Positions 51,501-64,000 of a stretch of DNA of 64,000 bases are shown here, in pieces. This stretch comes from Lagopus muta. Its lineage: Eukaryota; Chordata; Aves; Galliformes; Phasianidae. The translations under genes and the position numbers were made by a program. How positions within the stretch are numbered: the stretch's first letter is position 1; each line of letters begins with the position of its first letter. The stretch is from NCBI RefSeq assembly GCF_023343835.1, contig NC_064437.1, forward strand, positions 22,543,001 to 22,607,000, in the 5' to 3' direction. The notes under the pieces were generated by a model. That model was given only the letters and a program-made list of their open reading frames with translations, was not told where the DNA came from and did not search any database.

Positions 51501-54500
51501 AATATCAGATTGAATTAGGTTAACCCAAATGCAATGAGAATGTCTGCCCACTGCAGCTGGATTATATGTGCGTCCCTCCAGAATGGAAGGACGATGACAT
51601 ATGTGCATTTGATATCTGTGTAAGCAATGGGCCATTTCAAATAATGGCCATCTTGGATCCTATTACTGTTTTAGGAACAAACTGCACCAAAACTGACAAA
51701 TTCCTTAGGTCCATTGAACATGTTTTCATTTTTAAGATTTTGGTCTTGCAGTCAGGAATATTTGAACAAAATTCAAATGAAAGTGATGTAATAAATCTTT
51801 GTCATAGCCATCGTGAAGAGTCAGTTCTTTGGCCAAATGTTACCTCCTATAGCTCTTATTATTTGTAAAGCAAATGATTGTTGCCTTGGTACACTTTGTA
51901 TATTCAGTGCTGAATCAATCATTGATTCTCAAGAGTTCAAAACCACTGAGATTGTGGCTCTGGATGGATTTATCTGTATGAAAGGGAGTACTAAGGATGT
52001 GGGCCAGAAATGCTGCTCCTAAGCTAGAGACTTGATATCCCCGAACTTTTTAGATCTTCTGTAGTCCATTTAAATATCTCTTATTTTCCCAGAGTTAACA
52101 GAAGACTAAAATAATCTAGCTCCAATGTAACAATCAACATTTAAACCAACATTGAAAGGATGATTTGGCTTAACTTTTTATATGAAAATCAATACATTCC
52201 ACTAAGAGCAATGTTTCCAAAATGATCAGTTCACTCAAGTTCAGGTCTTCAAGCAAAGTCCCAATGCCAGTAAGTTGTTGACTAAGTTCAGAATGAAACT
52301 TGCAGACAATATACAAAGATACAGTACTATTTTCACGCAAACTCAGACTTTTTTTTGCTACTTTTATCTTGGATAAAAAATTTGCTATTTTATCTTGGAT
52401 TAGAACTGAGAAGCATTTTCTCTCAAGTTCTCCTCTACTATAAGCTTATTTCAATATTATCTCTATGTCACACATGGCTAGTTATCCCTAATAGAAAAAT
52501 AATGGCTATAAAATGTTTAAGAACAAAGAGGCTGTCACTTCATGAAAGATGAACTAAGAATACTGATGATAATACAAAAAAAAATTAGCCTTTATTATAC
52601 AAGCTGTATAATAAGACTGGACAGGAACAACGAGATACTGGGCAGAGGCCAAATGATGGATGAGACTGCCAGCAGATTTCTAGCCATTTTTTAAGACTGC
52701 CATTTGGGATTTCTATGGTAATACAGCAGTTAGCTCATCTGAACATAGCTCTTCTTTTTGACAATACTGAAAAATGTAGTCTAGAAAAGATAAGATAGCC
52801 TTCTGCTAATGTGAGTGAATGATGTTCTAAATAATTGATGAGCATGCCACTATTATAATGGATTTTTCCAAGAGTCTGATTAGAATTCATACAGCAGAAA
52901 AGCATTTTATTCATTACAGAACAATTTAATTACCTTTGGCTGCCTTTTACTAGTTACTGCAGAAACTCTTCACTTCCTATCACTTTGTCCAATAAAATAC
53001 CAAGCTTAGAAGTTATTTTCAACTACTTTCAGTAGATGACAGCATGCTGTAGCCTAAGCACATGAGCAGAGCAGGAACACATGCTGCTATAAATGACCCA
53101 ACGTACCTAATTTAGGTAACTGACAGATCTATTTAAGTGCACAACTGCGTTTTGTAATTTTCCATCAATTTTCCACCAGCACAGTCTTCAGGAAGAGAAG
53201 AAAAGAGTACTAACCTTTTTGGGAAAGCAGTTTGTCAAAAGATTCGCCCCATTTCATTGCTTCTTCAGGAGACACTCTGCTTAAGAAACAAAATATGGTT
53301 TTGTGGAGCTGTGCATGCTGTGTATTCATCAAGTTATTTTGATATGCTATCAATTGCTATTATTGCTCTGGGCCATTTCACAAAGTGATAAGATTCTGTT
53401 GCCTTAGGAGCTCTATTACAGACTTCAGAAACATAGAGTGTAACTTTTTTTGACTCTTTCCTGAAGAGTTGCCTTTTTTTTTTTACCTTTAAAAAAGATC
53501 GGAGCAGAGAATTTTTCTTCTAATGTTTATGCTGTGTTTCTGTGAGGAATCTTTGAGGAAATAGAGGTGATGCAGTATGGCAAAACTCACAAGGGAAGCA
53601 GGTCAGTCACCTGGTTAGTTAGTAAAAATACTCTTGCAGAGATGTGGTTCTGAGGCTGCATTACCACAGCCTATTTGTGATGAAGTACGGGAAGTTCAAT
53701 AGGCTGTAGACGAAGCTGCAGTGGTATGGTTTAGCTGATAGTTTTCTAGGGTATAAGCACTTACAGTCTGGTTTGTTCACCACAAACATGTTTAAATGTC
53801 ACGTTATTCTGAGGTGCTGCACTCAATTCACAAAACTCCACATATTTTTCATCATCTGTGCCAAGTTAGATGTATTTCTCAATTATTTCCAATATTCTGT
53901 CTTAGAGAAATATACAGGTAGGAAAAAAATATTCGTATTCTTCCAAATAAAAATTTCTTTGTTTTTGTGCTGTATCGGTTATCCCTATACATACACATAC
54001 AGGAATTGGCACAAGGCTGGCATTAACTTTACCATGCTAGGACTATGCTTTAGTTCTAAGTCTGAAGAATGAGTATTAATATTTAGAACCATTTTCATTT
54101 GGTGACATAGCATTGTACTCTGAGAGTGGGAATGTCCTCATTTAAGCAGCTTGTCCAGGGTTAGTTGATAGTGGAGCTGAGAACCAGAAGAACTTGTTCT
54201 GCATTGAACACTTTTGGAAAAGATGCCTCTTTCCTGCCCCAGGCTCACATTTTTCTGCTGCCTGATTTACATAGCTTGGGTTCCCTTGGCAAAATCTGTA
54301 GTCACATGAATTTTAGACGAAGGGAAATTCCAATGACTATGAGAGGGAATTTAAGCCAGTAATGCTCTCAGTTTTGTATAAAAAGTAAAAGGAGGATTTT
54401 TATTTTATACTTTTACAGGTGTCATGTGTCTCCTAGCTGAAGTCATTGCTTATAGGAATGAAATTCTTAGCTAGGGAGAGACAAACAGTTCTCAAGGCGT

Positions 54501-56987
54501 ACAAATAATGGAGAACTGAAATGTGAAAAATGAACGTAGGCCAATAAAGCAGGGGAATTCTGGATTCAGGGAAAGCGAGACCTCACTCCCTCACAGAGTT
54601 TTTAATTATGGGAAGTACAAAGAGTGCAGTTCTCTGAACTGTGTGTGCTTGTACATCTGGGAATAATGGGTTACTACAGCCACAGAAATGAATTTGGTAA
54701 TGGTGAAAGATAAACCCTGGCAGCTTCAGAGCACATACACAGTCCAGTAGTGCACAGAATGCTGGAGAAGTTCTTTGCTGGAAACTCCTAGCGTGATTTC
54801 TTCATTTTCTTTTAGAAAGAAGCAGCTTCACAGATCCCTAAGACATTGCCATACCAGGGAGTGCTGCCGTAATAAAAACCAGAGCCTGGGTGTGAAATAC
54901 CCAGCAGTACTCAGCCACCTAAATAAGAATGAGCACTGAAAAGGTGTTGTCTGCCTACAGGTGGCATGGAGGCTGTGCTTTCTCCTTTTAGTTACAATCT
55001 TAGCACAGTTTTACGTGTCTGGAACTGAGGAACTGAAAAAGGTTGTTTGCAACACTCCTTTACCTTTGTTCATAGCTTCAAGATCTTTCAAGTGAACTGT
55101 AGAACCACTGAATTAAGCAGAGCAGCACAACAAAGAAAGCTGGGGGGAGTAGGGGGGAAGAGAGGTTGAGGGAAGCAATGAAATCCTCCCCTGGGAGCAT
55201 GGAGAGGAAAGTCTTTCAGATCGTGAGTACTGCTATCATTTGGATAGCCACGATATTTACATATATGAGACAGCATTCTGGTCAAAGCCGTAGATGTTGG
55301 CCCCTAAAGCAGTAATTGCTTGAACAACATTAACAAGACTTAAAAATGAGAAAGGAATCTCTGATTGCGTTCTGCAATGGACAGAAAGGAGCTATTAATT
55401 TATTAGGCCTTGGAGTTGCAGTACTTCTGCAGTACTTTTCACTCAAGACCTATCAGTGTAATTCTTCGTGTGAGATTCTGGTGTCCTGGTGAGGCCAAGA
55501 ACTAAGTTGTCACTGAATTTAACGAAAATAGTGTTTCACTCTACATCTTTATGGGAAATAGTGTCATAGGGACAATATTACAGCAGTGTTTAAACATCAG
55601 TACTTGAATTTGGGAGACAAGACAGTGTTTTGTCAATACTGCAATTATCAAGGAACTATATATCCAGTATTTGAGATGCATCCCGAATTCTTTGGAAAAT
55701 CTGTTTTCTCAGGAGCTGTATGATTTCCTTCTTAACAGTAATTTTTAACCTCCATTTCTGAGTAAATGCTTGCTAGAGACAACAAGTGGACTAAGAAAAA
55801 TGCTGTTGGCATGAGTAAAGATTTTTATATATATGCACATGTGGGCTATAATCTGCTCTTAGTGGTGTGAAAACGCTACTGGTGAGTTCTTTTGTTCTAT
55901 GCCAGATAATTCTATACTATTTGTATGCTTGAGTTAGATAGCCAACTTTAAATGAAACAGATTTTGAAAGTACTACTCTCTGCCAAGTCTGAATGCACAC
56001 ACGCATACACAGGAAATGTTCTGGGCCACACTGAAACTTCCTAGAAGAAATCCCTATCATCTCTGCCTTTTATAATGCCTACCTTGATGCTTTTGTCAAG
56101 TTTGTCGGTTTACCAAGATGTTCAGCTTCATGTAATTCCGATTTCTGCAGGAGAAGGCTCAGTCTGTTTCTCTTCTGCTTTGCTCTACAACAGAGTTCAA
56201 GTAGCTTTTAAATCAACTTTGTTAAAAGGTTTTTTCCAGGCATTTCTTTGACTAATGTCTCTGCCTCTGCACCACAGGTCCACAAAGGTTCACTTACACT
56301 AGTATTTCTAACACGTCTCCTGTTTATATTATTCACATTAACGAATTTCTTTTTCAGATATTAACATGAATTGCATATGAAGCACTAGCAAACAGAAGTG
56401 GGAATCTTTTCTTTTTCAATGTGTTTTCCACGAATTTTGAAGGAGAAGGGTGAAATTTCTTATTAGGAACATGAGCACAGTTCAAGAGCACGTGAAACAG
56501 TTGGTTCAGCATCTTCTACTTTTAATGTTCTGCAAAGAAAAAAGGAAGCAGTGCTTCCTCACACTTGCAGTCTTTACAAAGAATATTTTCCAGATCATAC
56601 TTAGGGTTTAAAATGCATTTTTCAGAACTTTGTTAAACCCGCCTTTCTTATTTACTTAGTTTATTTATTTGTTTTTTGTACCTAAAAACTATTTCCTTGA
56701 TGAATGAATATTTCATGTCTACAATTCCCAGGCTTGCAGTTCACCAATTTTCACACACACTGGTCAAAACGAGAAAGATCTGCGCCCTAAATTCACACCC
56801 ACGAGCTATGTTGGAAGAATCCTCTGAGTAAACAACACTCAAACTGTCAGCATGACCTTAAAACTTACCCGGGCTTGCTTGCTTTATTTGGCTCTTCTTT
56901 AACTGTTGATTTCATGACTTTGTAATAGGATTTATCCTTCGAAGCAGAAATGTTCAGTTGAGGGAACAAAAGAAGTGGGTTCTCCAT
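48543..56987 (-). CDS. RGS18: RGS18, regulator of G-protein signaling 18 (5 coding exons, 235 aa)
   Basis: RGS18 is the platelet and haematopoietic R4 RGS protein; it restrains Gi/Gq alpha signalling at thrombin, ADP and thromboxane receptors (mammalian knowledge). Coding exons are 56987-56869 (119 nt), 56184-56083 (102), 53276-53215 (62), 51210-51044 (167) and 48800-48543 (258, stop included), all GT/AG with matching phase. The product is exactly as long as human RGS18. The N-terminus, [19 protein letters not shown], corresponds to the human amphipathic start. [12 protein letters not shown] carries Ser49. [18 protein letters not shown] leads into the RGS box (about 86-202), with SEEN at 109-112, VNLD at 151-154 and DSYPR at 187-191. 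The basic tail RRRSRSF keeps Ser216 and Ser218. Human S49, S216 and S218 are the reported 14-3-3 binding phosphosites, and all three fall at the same numbers here. Introns are about 0.7, 2.8, 2.0 and 2.2 kb. Confidence 0.96.
49391..49528 (-). mobile_element. CR1 LINE 3' fragment in RGS18 intron 4
   Basis: It begins with a repeated ATCATAGAATCATAGAGTCA tail on the plus-strand left edge and continues into GGTTGGAAGAGACCTCAAGG. It is in the sense orientation relative to RGS18. Confidence 0.9.
49700..49790 (-). mobile_element. Second short CR1 fragment in RGS18 intron 4
   Basis: The tail GAATCATAGAATGGCTCGGG is followed by 'gctgaaagatcatccagttcc'. It is only about 170 nt from the copy at 49391 and in the same orientation. 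Both carry their own tail, so they are two insertions and not one split copy. Confidence 0.87.
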
Positions 56988-57096
56988 CTTCTAACAAAGT
57001 GTCCCAATTTTACAGAACGCTTCTCTAAGTTCCTTACAGCGGTTTCATCTCTATTCGCGGTGCATTCAGCAAGGCGTGTTCTCGGGCTGGGTTCCC

Positions 57097-57106
57097 CCAA
57101 TTGGCT
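57097..57106 (-). promoter_or_regulatory. CCAAT box in RGS18 upstream region
   Basis: The minus strand reads AGCCAATTGG about 110 nt upstream of the RGS18 ATG, in a stretch richer in GC and CpG than its surroundings (57040-57180). ETS-type GGAAGG occurs nearby. No clear TATA box was seen. This is likely part of the proximal promoter, but only by position. Confidence 0.35.
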
Positions 57107-57219
57107 GTAGAACAGTTTCCAGAGCAGGTTGTGGGAAGGAGGAGGTTTGCCACCTTAGCTGTCAGTGCAGCTGCAGGCACACAGGACTTTAAGTAGAGTT
57201 CTGCTTTTACAGTCGTCAT

Positions 57220-58362
57220 TTAAGGAAGTGAGATTACAACTTTGCAAAATGGCCGTTGCTCTTACGGACAAACGCAGCTTTTAGCAGAGCGACTCCTGGT
57301 TCTGTGCTCGTGGCATTCCATGTCCTGGAATAATTAGGAGATGCCACCATCTTCTCCCAAAAACGTGTAAAAAGTGCGTATAGCTCCTCTAAAATGAACT
57401 TCAGTGAGAATCACTTTGTAGTACAAAATGGATAACGTTACCCCTAAGCTCCTAGAAGAACTTCCAGCTGACCTTAAATTGCCTTCTGCAATCTCAGATG
57501 CCATATGCTGAACACAGTTAGCTCTACCTACAACATGCTAACTGGAATCTCAGCATTTCTGAGGCTACAAGAGTCTGGTGACGCAGTAGTTGATAAAATA
57601 TTTTTGTAAGCAGAAATTTTGTGTTTTGCACCATTTTTCAGAAGTATTGAACACCTACTTCTAATTTCAAGCTTCTCCACTTACAGCTTCTCATTTACCT
57701 TTTGTATCTATGGCTTTATTTTCACTTACAGTCCCCCAGCCTGGATAAAAATTCTTTCAATACACAAACACACACACACACAGAGTGATTTCTTCTCATT
57801 TTGATACTGAATAACCAAAAATTTCTTACTCCAATTTGCATAACCTAAATGTGCTAATTTCTTAGGCTAATTGTCACAAATTAGCTCTTAATGTACCAGC
57901 TCGTTCTTGGTTAAATTTCTCATTCTAGTAGAATTTGTGTTGGAGATGCACAGGAATAATAAATTTACCAAAGAAACCACTGTTAGTTAAACAAGAGGTT
58001 GGAAAAGAGCAACTGGCATGATGGTCCCAGAGAAAGTCTCCTTGCTATAGCTGAGTGATACCGCAGTTCATTGAGTCTTCCTCTTCTTAACACCAGTGAC
58101 TCACTCTGATAACTCAGATAAGATACCTGGCCTTGAGGAGAAGGCATGACCTCAACCCCTTCCCACAGTGTTGGCTAGTTCTGTGCACTCACTGACATTC
58201 TGCTGAGTTCAGGTCCTACCATGGCCCCTTCCTTGTGGCTGCAGGGCTGAGGAGGAGGGGAAGTACTCAGAGTCCAAGGAATTTAAAAAAATTTTGCTGC
58301 TACTCCAAATTCCTGGAATATAACATCTCCCTCTCTATATGTATATACTGATTTTTTATTTT

Positions 58363-58393
<31 letters not shown>

Positions 58394-59069
58394 TTTTGAA
58401 AAAGGAACAGATAAAAAGTACTCCATATTACCTCTGTGACACACATTTTAAAATCAGACTGAATGGAAAATCTTCAGTGCAAAACTGCTTTTTTTAACCT
58501 GAGCACCTTTGAGAAGAAGGGCTATGGTTTTGAACATTTTCAGTTTCAGAGTAGGCTTATGTATCATATCCTGCCTATTGAGATTTCTTTAACCATAGCT
58601 TTCTTTAATAATATATTCTGCCTTTTACCAGTAAGTAAAAAATAAACAAAGAATGCATTATTTTATTTCACTGCTCCTTAACAGAGATGGTCATATGAAA
58701 TCTTTGTTTTCAGCTTTTACAGCTCTGTAATGCTAAGTGCTGATCTGTCAGTGCATGCCTGAAAGCCTTGTCCAGTCCACTCTTACATGCCCCCAAAAGC
58801 AGACGATGTTTCTTGAAATAAGACTGTACCATAGTGTGAAAGTGGTATCAGTCCAAATGCAGCATCTCCTGAGAATTCAGTTGGACATTTTGAAAGAAAA
58901 TACAGAATCACTACAATCAATCTTTCTCTTTCTTTTTTTTTAAATTTTTCCATTTAAAGAAAGCTAATATTAAACCCTGTCCCTGAAGTAGCCGAATGAC
59001 ATTAAAGTCAGCCTGTGTTTTGTCAGCGATGGTGCTGGTGCTAATAAGCATCTCTGTTTTGCACTGCAG
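57220..59069. other. Upstream flank of RGS18
   Basis: No exon is supported. It holds a short CA run near 57766-57782 and the (ATTT)n at 58364. If the exon ending at 59224 is real, an upstream partner could lie here. The donor-like CCAGTAAGTA near 58630 was the only candidate noticed, and nothing coding supports it. Confidence 0.45.
58364..58397. repeat. (ATTT)n microsatellite
   Basis: About eight perfect ATTT units form a simple repeat in the flank upstream of RGS18. Confidence 0.92.
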
Positions 59070-59224
59070 GCTGCAGTTGTTATAGCAACGGTATTAATGA
59101 CCCTGTAAATGCTTCTGGGATGGTTTATATACTGCCAGATGATGAGCTAGAAAAGCGAGTACGTTATTTTAAGCCAGAAAAAACAGACCCGGAATATGAT
59201 GTTGATGACATGACTTCAGCCTAA
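59070..59224 (+). CDS. Candidate terminal exon of an unidentified plus-strand gene
   Basis: An open segment of 50 codons ends in TAA at 59222-59224. It begins right after a good splice acceptor: branch-point-like GCTAATA near 59040, a pyrimidine-rich stretch, then TGCAG. Two bases complete a codon split with the preceding exon. The peptide starts CSCYSNGINDP, continues NASGMVYILPDDELEK, and ends in a charged tail, KPEKTDPEYDVDDMTSA. The tail is acidic and uses several CpG codons, which a decayed or random frame would tend to lose. I do not recognise the family and found no matching upstream exon with confidence. It could be the last exon of a gene whose other exons run opposite to RGS18, an old retrocopy fragment, or chance. 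Confidence 0.35.
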
Positions 59225-62200
59225 AAAGCTCTGAAGAAATTCAGGCTGAGAACTGATGTCTTAATTAGCAACCATTTTTCTGACCTCTGAAATATATTTG
59301 CAAAGCTTTCACAGATAATTGAATAGAATATGCATTTTCAGAAGTACCTTTACTTGACACAAACAGCAAAATTGACTAGATCACAAAGTGCAAGATGGGA
59401 AGCACTGATCTCTTTGGGCCTATTCCTCACCTGAAATGTCTCTGCACAGACTGTTGTCAGGGTTTGGTAGGGATCCAGCCCAGCTTGTGATTAAGTCACG
59501 CTTGAGTTAGGTAGAACTTAGAACTGCTCTCTGTGAGAGAAATATTGACTGATAGTATTAGCTATAAAGACTTTGTATTATACACTGGATATATAATATT
59601 TTTTGTTTGTTTGTTTGTAAAGGTGAGCTCTGAATAATTCAGATTTTCATGTTAGCTGAAAACAAGTGAAGTCCTAACTGAGCTCAGCTGAGCACTGGGA
59701 GCTAGAGCACAACCAGAAGTGCTTCTTTCTAAGCGACATCTTTCTTCAAACATATTTTATTGCTGGCCTGGTATGTGTAAACCTTGCCGCCTTCACATCC
59801 ATGCTTGTGTTCCAGTATTGCCCAGGCTTCTCCAAAACCAAGTTCTGCCATCGTTCTTACTCAATCTTCTTCCACCAGCTGTATGCCCTCTGTGGGGTTA
59901 GGTTTATTTTCTGCTGAAGGGAAGTGATACCCATCTCTATGCCAAGAAAAAAAAAAGCAACAATGTCCTTACAGTCCTGTAAAGAGTAAGCACAGCACAG
60001 ATCTTCTCTGAAGGGCTGTGAAAACGTGCTTCCACATTTCTCCTTATTGCTATGGTATTTAAAGAATGGAAAATGAAAATTGCATGTTTTGGATGAATTA
60101 ATATTTGAAAAATAATTCCGCGACTCCTCTGAAACACCTCAACTTTTATCACCCATCAATATTTATTGACTACCTGTTATTGGAAACTGTAATTGGAACT
60201 ACAATTTAATAACGTTCTGATCCAATATATTGTTATTTTGAACCAATACCAGAGGGAAAGAACTTCATTGTACACCTCAAGTAGAGGAGCTTGCAGTTTG
60301 CTACTTCTGTGAATGTCTTCATTGGTGTGCCTAAAAGATTCATCACAATGTTGGAATTTGGCATGTGAGATACTTCCGAGTCAGTGGAAGAGAACCATTA
60401 CATCTACGCATAGTTCACATTACAAAACCTCTTGCTGCTGCTGTTTAAAAGGAAGGAAACACAATTGCATTGCTGTAGATATGCATCACAAACACAAACA
60501 CAGTGCTTTGCACGTGTGCGAAAGGAGTGTCCAAAGAATTTCGTAAGGCATCTGCGATGAAAAATCAAACTCGGTGCTGGCTTGGGAACCTCTGTCACTT
60601 CAGCAAAACTTCTGCTGTGAAAAATGTTCTCATCTGCACTGTGCTAAATTTATTATTTCGTCTCTTGAAAGGTCAAAATAAGAAAGTGAGTCTGCAAAGT
60701 TCTCAGCAGCATTCATTTCCTGCCTGCCCCGTGGCTCTACGGCCTGCATCTCTGATTAGTTCTATTTACATAGTGCATACATCACTGTCACAATTAATCT
60801 GCAGGAAGCTGGTTTCCCAGCCGAACTGCTCCATGTTTACAACTGGCTTTCCACAAGTGTATTGCAGTGACATCAGTGCTCATCAGAGAATCGTGTTTTA
60901 ATTCCGGAAGCGCTCACCTTGGACGCTCTTACACATTTTAAAGTGTTTTCTTCCTGCTCTGTATCCACAGGAAATGTCGAAGGCGGGAATGTACTCTAAA
61001 TCCTGCCCAAAGTATCTGACCGGAATTAGGTATTACTTACAGAAACCCAGATGGATTCTTGATGTGACAACCTTCTTGTTTTTTATTGGCCTATACTAGT
61101 GGTGCAAGTGATGGCATGTACTGGGCTGAGCATTTTCTGCTCCTTCTGTGCAAGATGTGGGAAAACAGAATGAAGAAACTATGGTTTAGTAACCCTCTGC
61201 CAGAAAGCAGTGAGCCCTGGTCCACAGAACATAAGTCATGAGATGAAATTCCCTACAGCAGACAAGGGAACAAAATCCTTTTTATCACACTTGAGCCCAC
61301 TGTCAGTAAACTACTGTGTGGCTTAAGCACAGCCATCAGGTGTTAGAGGTTAGCATGGAGTCATAGAATGGTTGGAGTTGGAAGGAACCCTTGAAGGCCA
61401 TCTGGCCCAACCCCTCTGCACTGAGCAGGGACATTCACAGCTTCATCAGTGCTCAGAGACCATCCAGCCTGACCTTGGCTGTCTGCAGGGACGGGGCCCC
61501 CAGACCTCTCTGAGCAAACTGTGCCAGTGATTTATTGGAAAAACCTTCTTCCTTGTAATCAATCTGAATCTCACTGCTTTCCCAATCAGATGATTTGGGG
61601 ATATCTCCAAGATACCTGCAGCACAGGTGGAACTACTAGGCCAGGCATTGTCCGTAACACAGAACTAATGAGGCTGTGAGGAACATTTCATATTTAAACA
61701 ACAGAGAAGAGAGCTGCCGCAGGGCTGGGAGAGCAGTCAAAATGGGTTCTGAAAATCATACCTTAGGTATTCAGAATGGAATGAGAAGGATGTCTAATTG
61801 CAAAGCCTCCCTTGATGGTTGCAGAGCTGCATTGTGTGCCCCATTTCTCAACATCAGTCCACACTGATACAAGCACGCAGACTTTTGCTTATTTAAAGCA
61901 TGTCTAAGATTTTTGCAATACAAATTGTTTCTTCTTCCTAAAAGTGTGCTGTTCTGATGTCTGATTTAGCTGATGGTGCTAGGGTTTAAAAAGTAATATA
62001 GTGAATTGCTCACAGTATGTCGTAGTTATGAACAACCACTCTTCACCTTGTACTCTAGCAGCTGTATGTACTTAATGGATTCCCCATTTCCACCCTTGCT
62101 GTTGTGTCCATGGCAAATTACCTTACCACCTGGGCACTGCCTAGCTTCTAGCCCCTGTTATGGTGTGCTTCGTTATTATCATAACTTTTCTGAACGTTGA

Positions 62201-64000
62201 TCACACCATCCTGTTAGTTCAAAATTAATTTCTAAGCCCAATCCCCATCTGGTCCTGCCTGATGGTCCTGTATTTCTGTTGTCTGAATTTCCCTGCCACA
62301 TCTAGAAAAACTGTAATTGCAAAAGTAAGTTTTGCAAAGATTGCAAAGAATGCTTCCTCAAAATGGAGGACATGTGATACTTTCAGTATGCACAGCAGGA
62401 AGCAAGCTATTCCAGCCTCTCAGTTGAGGAAAAACAGGTGATCGTTTCTCAGTTTACCCTGTCAATTTGATAAACGTATTTAATAATTCTGCCATTTCTG
62501 GAGCCACCAAATCTAATAGAAATAATGTATCTGTTGCAAATTGGCCCAAATTGCCTGAGGATGAGAACTGTTAAGTCTAGAGCTCGTCTTTGTGGCATTT
62601 ATGAAATAATTTCCATTCTAGTTCACAGTGGCTAAGCACTATTTTTGTAATTTGTAGCAAAGATCTGCAGACTGTTTTACTGCATCCACGTGTGCCTTTC
62701 ACATCCTAACTTTATACACTGTCACTGAGGCTAAGTAAGGCTTGAATTTTTAACAACTTTGCCCTCTGATGACCAGATTATCCCCAAAAGAAAGGTGAGA
62801 ACAGCTGTATGGTCTCAGTGCCCACGATGCCCCACAGGGAAGGGGCAGGCAGTGTAACAGCCACAGCTGTCCCCGTGCTCCCTCTGTTGGAACAACTCTG
62901 CCATGTCCTTTCTCCTTCAGAAAATGGACCCCAACAACCCTGTGTGGGTAACAGTGGTTTTGTTTGAGTCCAATTGCCCTGTGTGCAGTGTGAACCTCTG
63001 TGTGGCAGGCGCTTTCCTTCCTTTTATTTTGGTCTGGTGCTGGGCTTACCTGGTACATCCCATCAGAGGGTTTTTGTTGTGACAGCAGAAATACAGAGCA
63101 GTACACAAAAGACCTAAAATACTGCATTATTTAGTCTGGCGAATATTTTGCCAATGCACTCCAATGAGAGGAGCTGCTTTATTTCCAGGAAAGGCTGTGG
63201 GAGGAGGGCAGCAGGCCCAGGGATGAAGAGAGCCCCAAAGCCACCACATTATTTGATGGGCAGGAGCACGGTGCTGTGCTGCGTGCAGCCAAAGTCAAGC
63301 AGCCTCTTCTGCTGATTGAAAAGACCATGACAGCTCTGCTGGGCACTCCAGGTCCTAGCGTGCAGGCCCAACATGGCAGCCTGCATGGCTCTGCCCTAGG
63401 TGACAGCTCTCTTAAGACTCCATCTCTTGGTATTTCCTTGCTATGCAGTATTCCCATGTTTCCTGATGTTATTGCCATGCTCAGAGCTCAGGAAAAATCA
63501 TTAGTATTACAGAAACCTTCTGTCCCTGCTGAGAATTGACAGAGTACTCTTTCCTAGCACCTGGCCAGCCTGCACATTTTGCTTCTGATAATGCACCTCA
63601 TTTGTTTTTTGTTTCTGCTGCTTTCATGGCAGGACTGTGCAGACGTGGCAAAACACACAGATTGCTCCTGATGTTTGTACCTGGGGTCATTTTCTAGAAA
63701 CTGAGTGCGTGCAGGAACCTGCATAATCTCAGCTGCAAAAAACAGATGGGCTTTGAGCTGGGGTCCTTTTATGGCTACTGAAGAAACATGTGTCATTGCT
63801 TCATCTCTGTGATTGCTGTGCTGTGTTCATTTAGTGATGGTTATCTGAGCAGAGCTGAAAGCAAGGAGCCCTAACCCCATCCCTGGGGCAGAGCCAGGGC
63901 AGGCACTTCAAAGTAAAATACCAGGCTTGAGCCTGCAGCAAGCGGAGGAAAATCTTTTGCACACAGTTGAGCCTCTCTATAGTCTCTCAAGCTCCTGCAA
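59225..64000. other. Distal right flank
   Basis: No gene was recognised. One CR1 fragment lies at 61359. GC content rises in 62780-63560, where several short open frames overlap on both strands without any family signature. The open frame of 132 codons at 60503-60901 has no recognisable motif. Confidence 0.5.
61359..61575 (-). mobile_element. CR1 LINE 3' fragment
   Basis: TCATAGAATGGTTGGAGTTG opens the element, followed by 'aggccatctggcccaacc'. It is of the same subfamily type as the copy at 41866 and 5'-truncated. Confidence 0.87.

Noticed and set aside
60503-60901. 132-codon plus-strand open frame
   Set aside because: No recognisable family, low-complexity mixture of Ser, Leu and Cys, and no splice or promoter context.
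62750-63796. Cluster of open frames on both strands in a GC-richer stretch
   Set aside because: Overlapping frames on both strands without a domain are typical of GC-rich non-coding DNA with fewer stop codons.
1-64000. Retrovirus-like LTR elements, CRISPR arrays, tRNA or rRNA genes
   Set aside because: None was recognised by eye. Paired long terminal repeats, reverse-transcriptase or capsid motifs and cloverleaf sequences were not seen, though old fragments could be missed without a database search.

Overview
The window is nuclear DNA from a bird, most likely a galliform close to chicken. It holds about a dozen 5'-truncated CR1 LINE copies with the typical avian tail (ATTCTATG-type octamers). 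It also holds three intron-bearing R4-type Regulator of G-protein Signaling genes, in the order and shared orientation known from the vertebrate RGS18-RGS21-RGS1-RGS13-RGS2 cluster (human 1q31, chicken chromosome 8). Species and synteny assignments come from memory of these families; no search was run.

All three genes are on the minus strand, so transcription runs right to left. RGS18 has five coding exons between 56987 and 48543 and gives 235 residues, the human length. RGS21 has a proposed 11-nt first coding exon at 42719-42709, then exons at 39526, 38846 and 38189, ending at 37986, for 147 residues. RGS1 has five coding exons from 10677 to 7916 and gives 199 residues. I traced every exon through GT/AG junctions with consistent reading phase. 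All three proteins keep the Galpha-contact positions of the RGS box: SEEN, the Asn of (I/V)N(I/L)D, and the D-S-(Y/F)-P-R segment.

Layout. 1-7290: no gene recognised. 7290-10870: RGS1 with a probable TATA-type promoter and a kappaB-consensus site. 10870-37640: a 27-kb gene-free spacer with CR1 fragments, a mariner remnant that has lost most of its interior (about 34100-34320), and short tandem repeats. 37640-42720: RGS21, whose first intron carries two CR1 copies. 42720-47900: spacer. 47900-57200: RGS18, with two CR1 copies in intron 4. 57200-64000: mostly non-coding, with one plus-strand candidate terminal exon at 59070-59224 that I could not identify.

The genes are paralogues, not steps of a pathway. 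Each is expected to act as a GTPase-activating protein for Gi/Gq alpha subunits in its own cell type (platelets and haematopoietic cells for RGS18, taste and gut chemosensory cells for RGS21, activated lymphocytes for RGS1, by mammalian knowledge). I found no convincing new biological system. The most unusual items are the shortened RGS21 N-terminus, the orphan plus-strand exon, and the deleted mariner.
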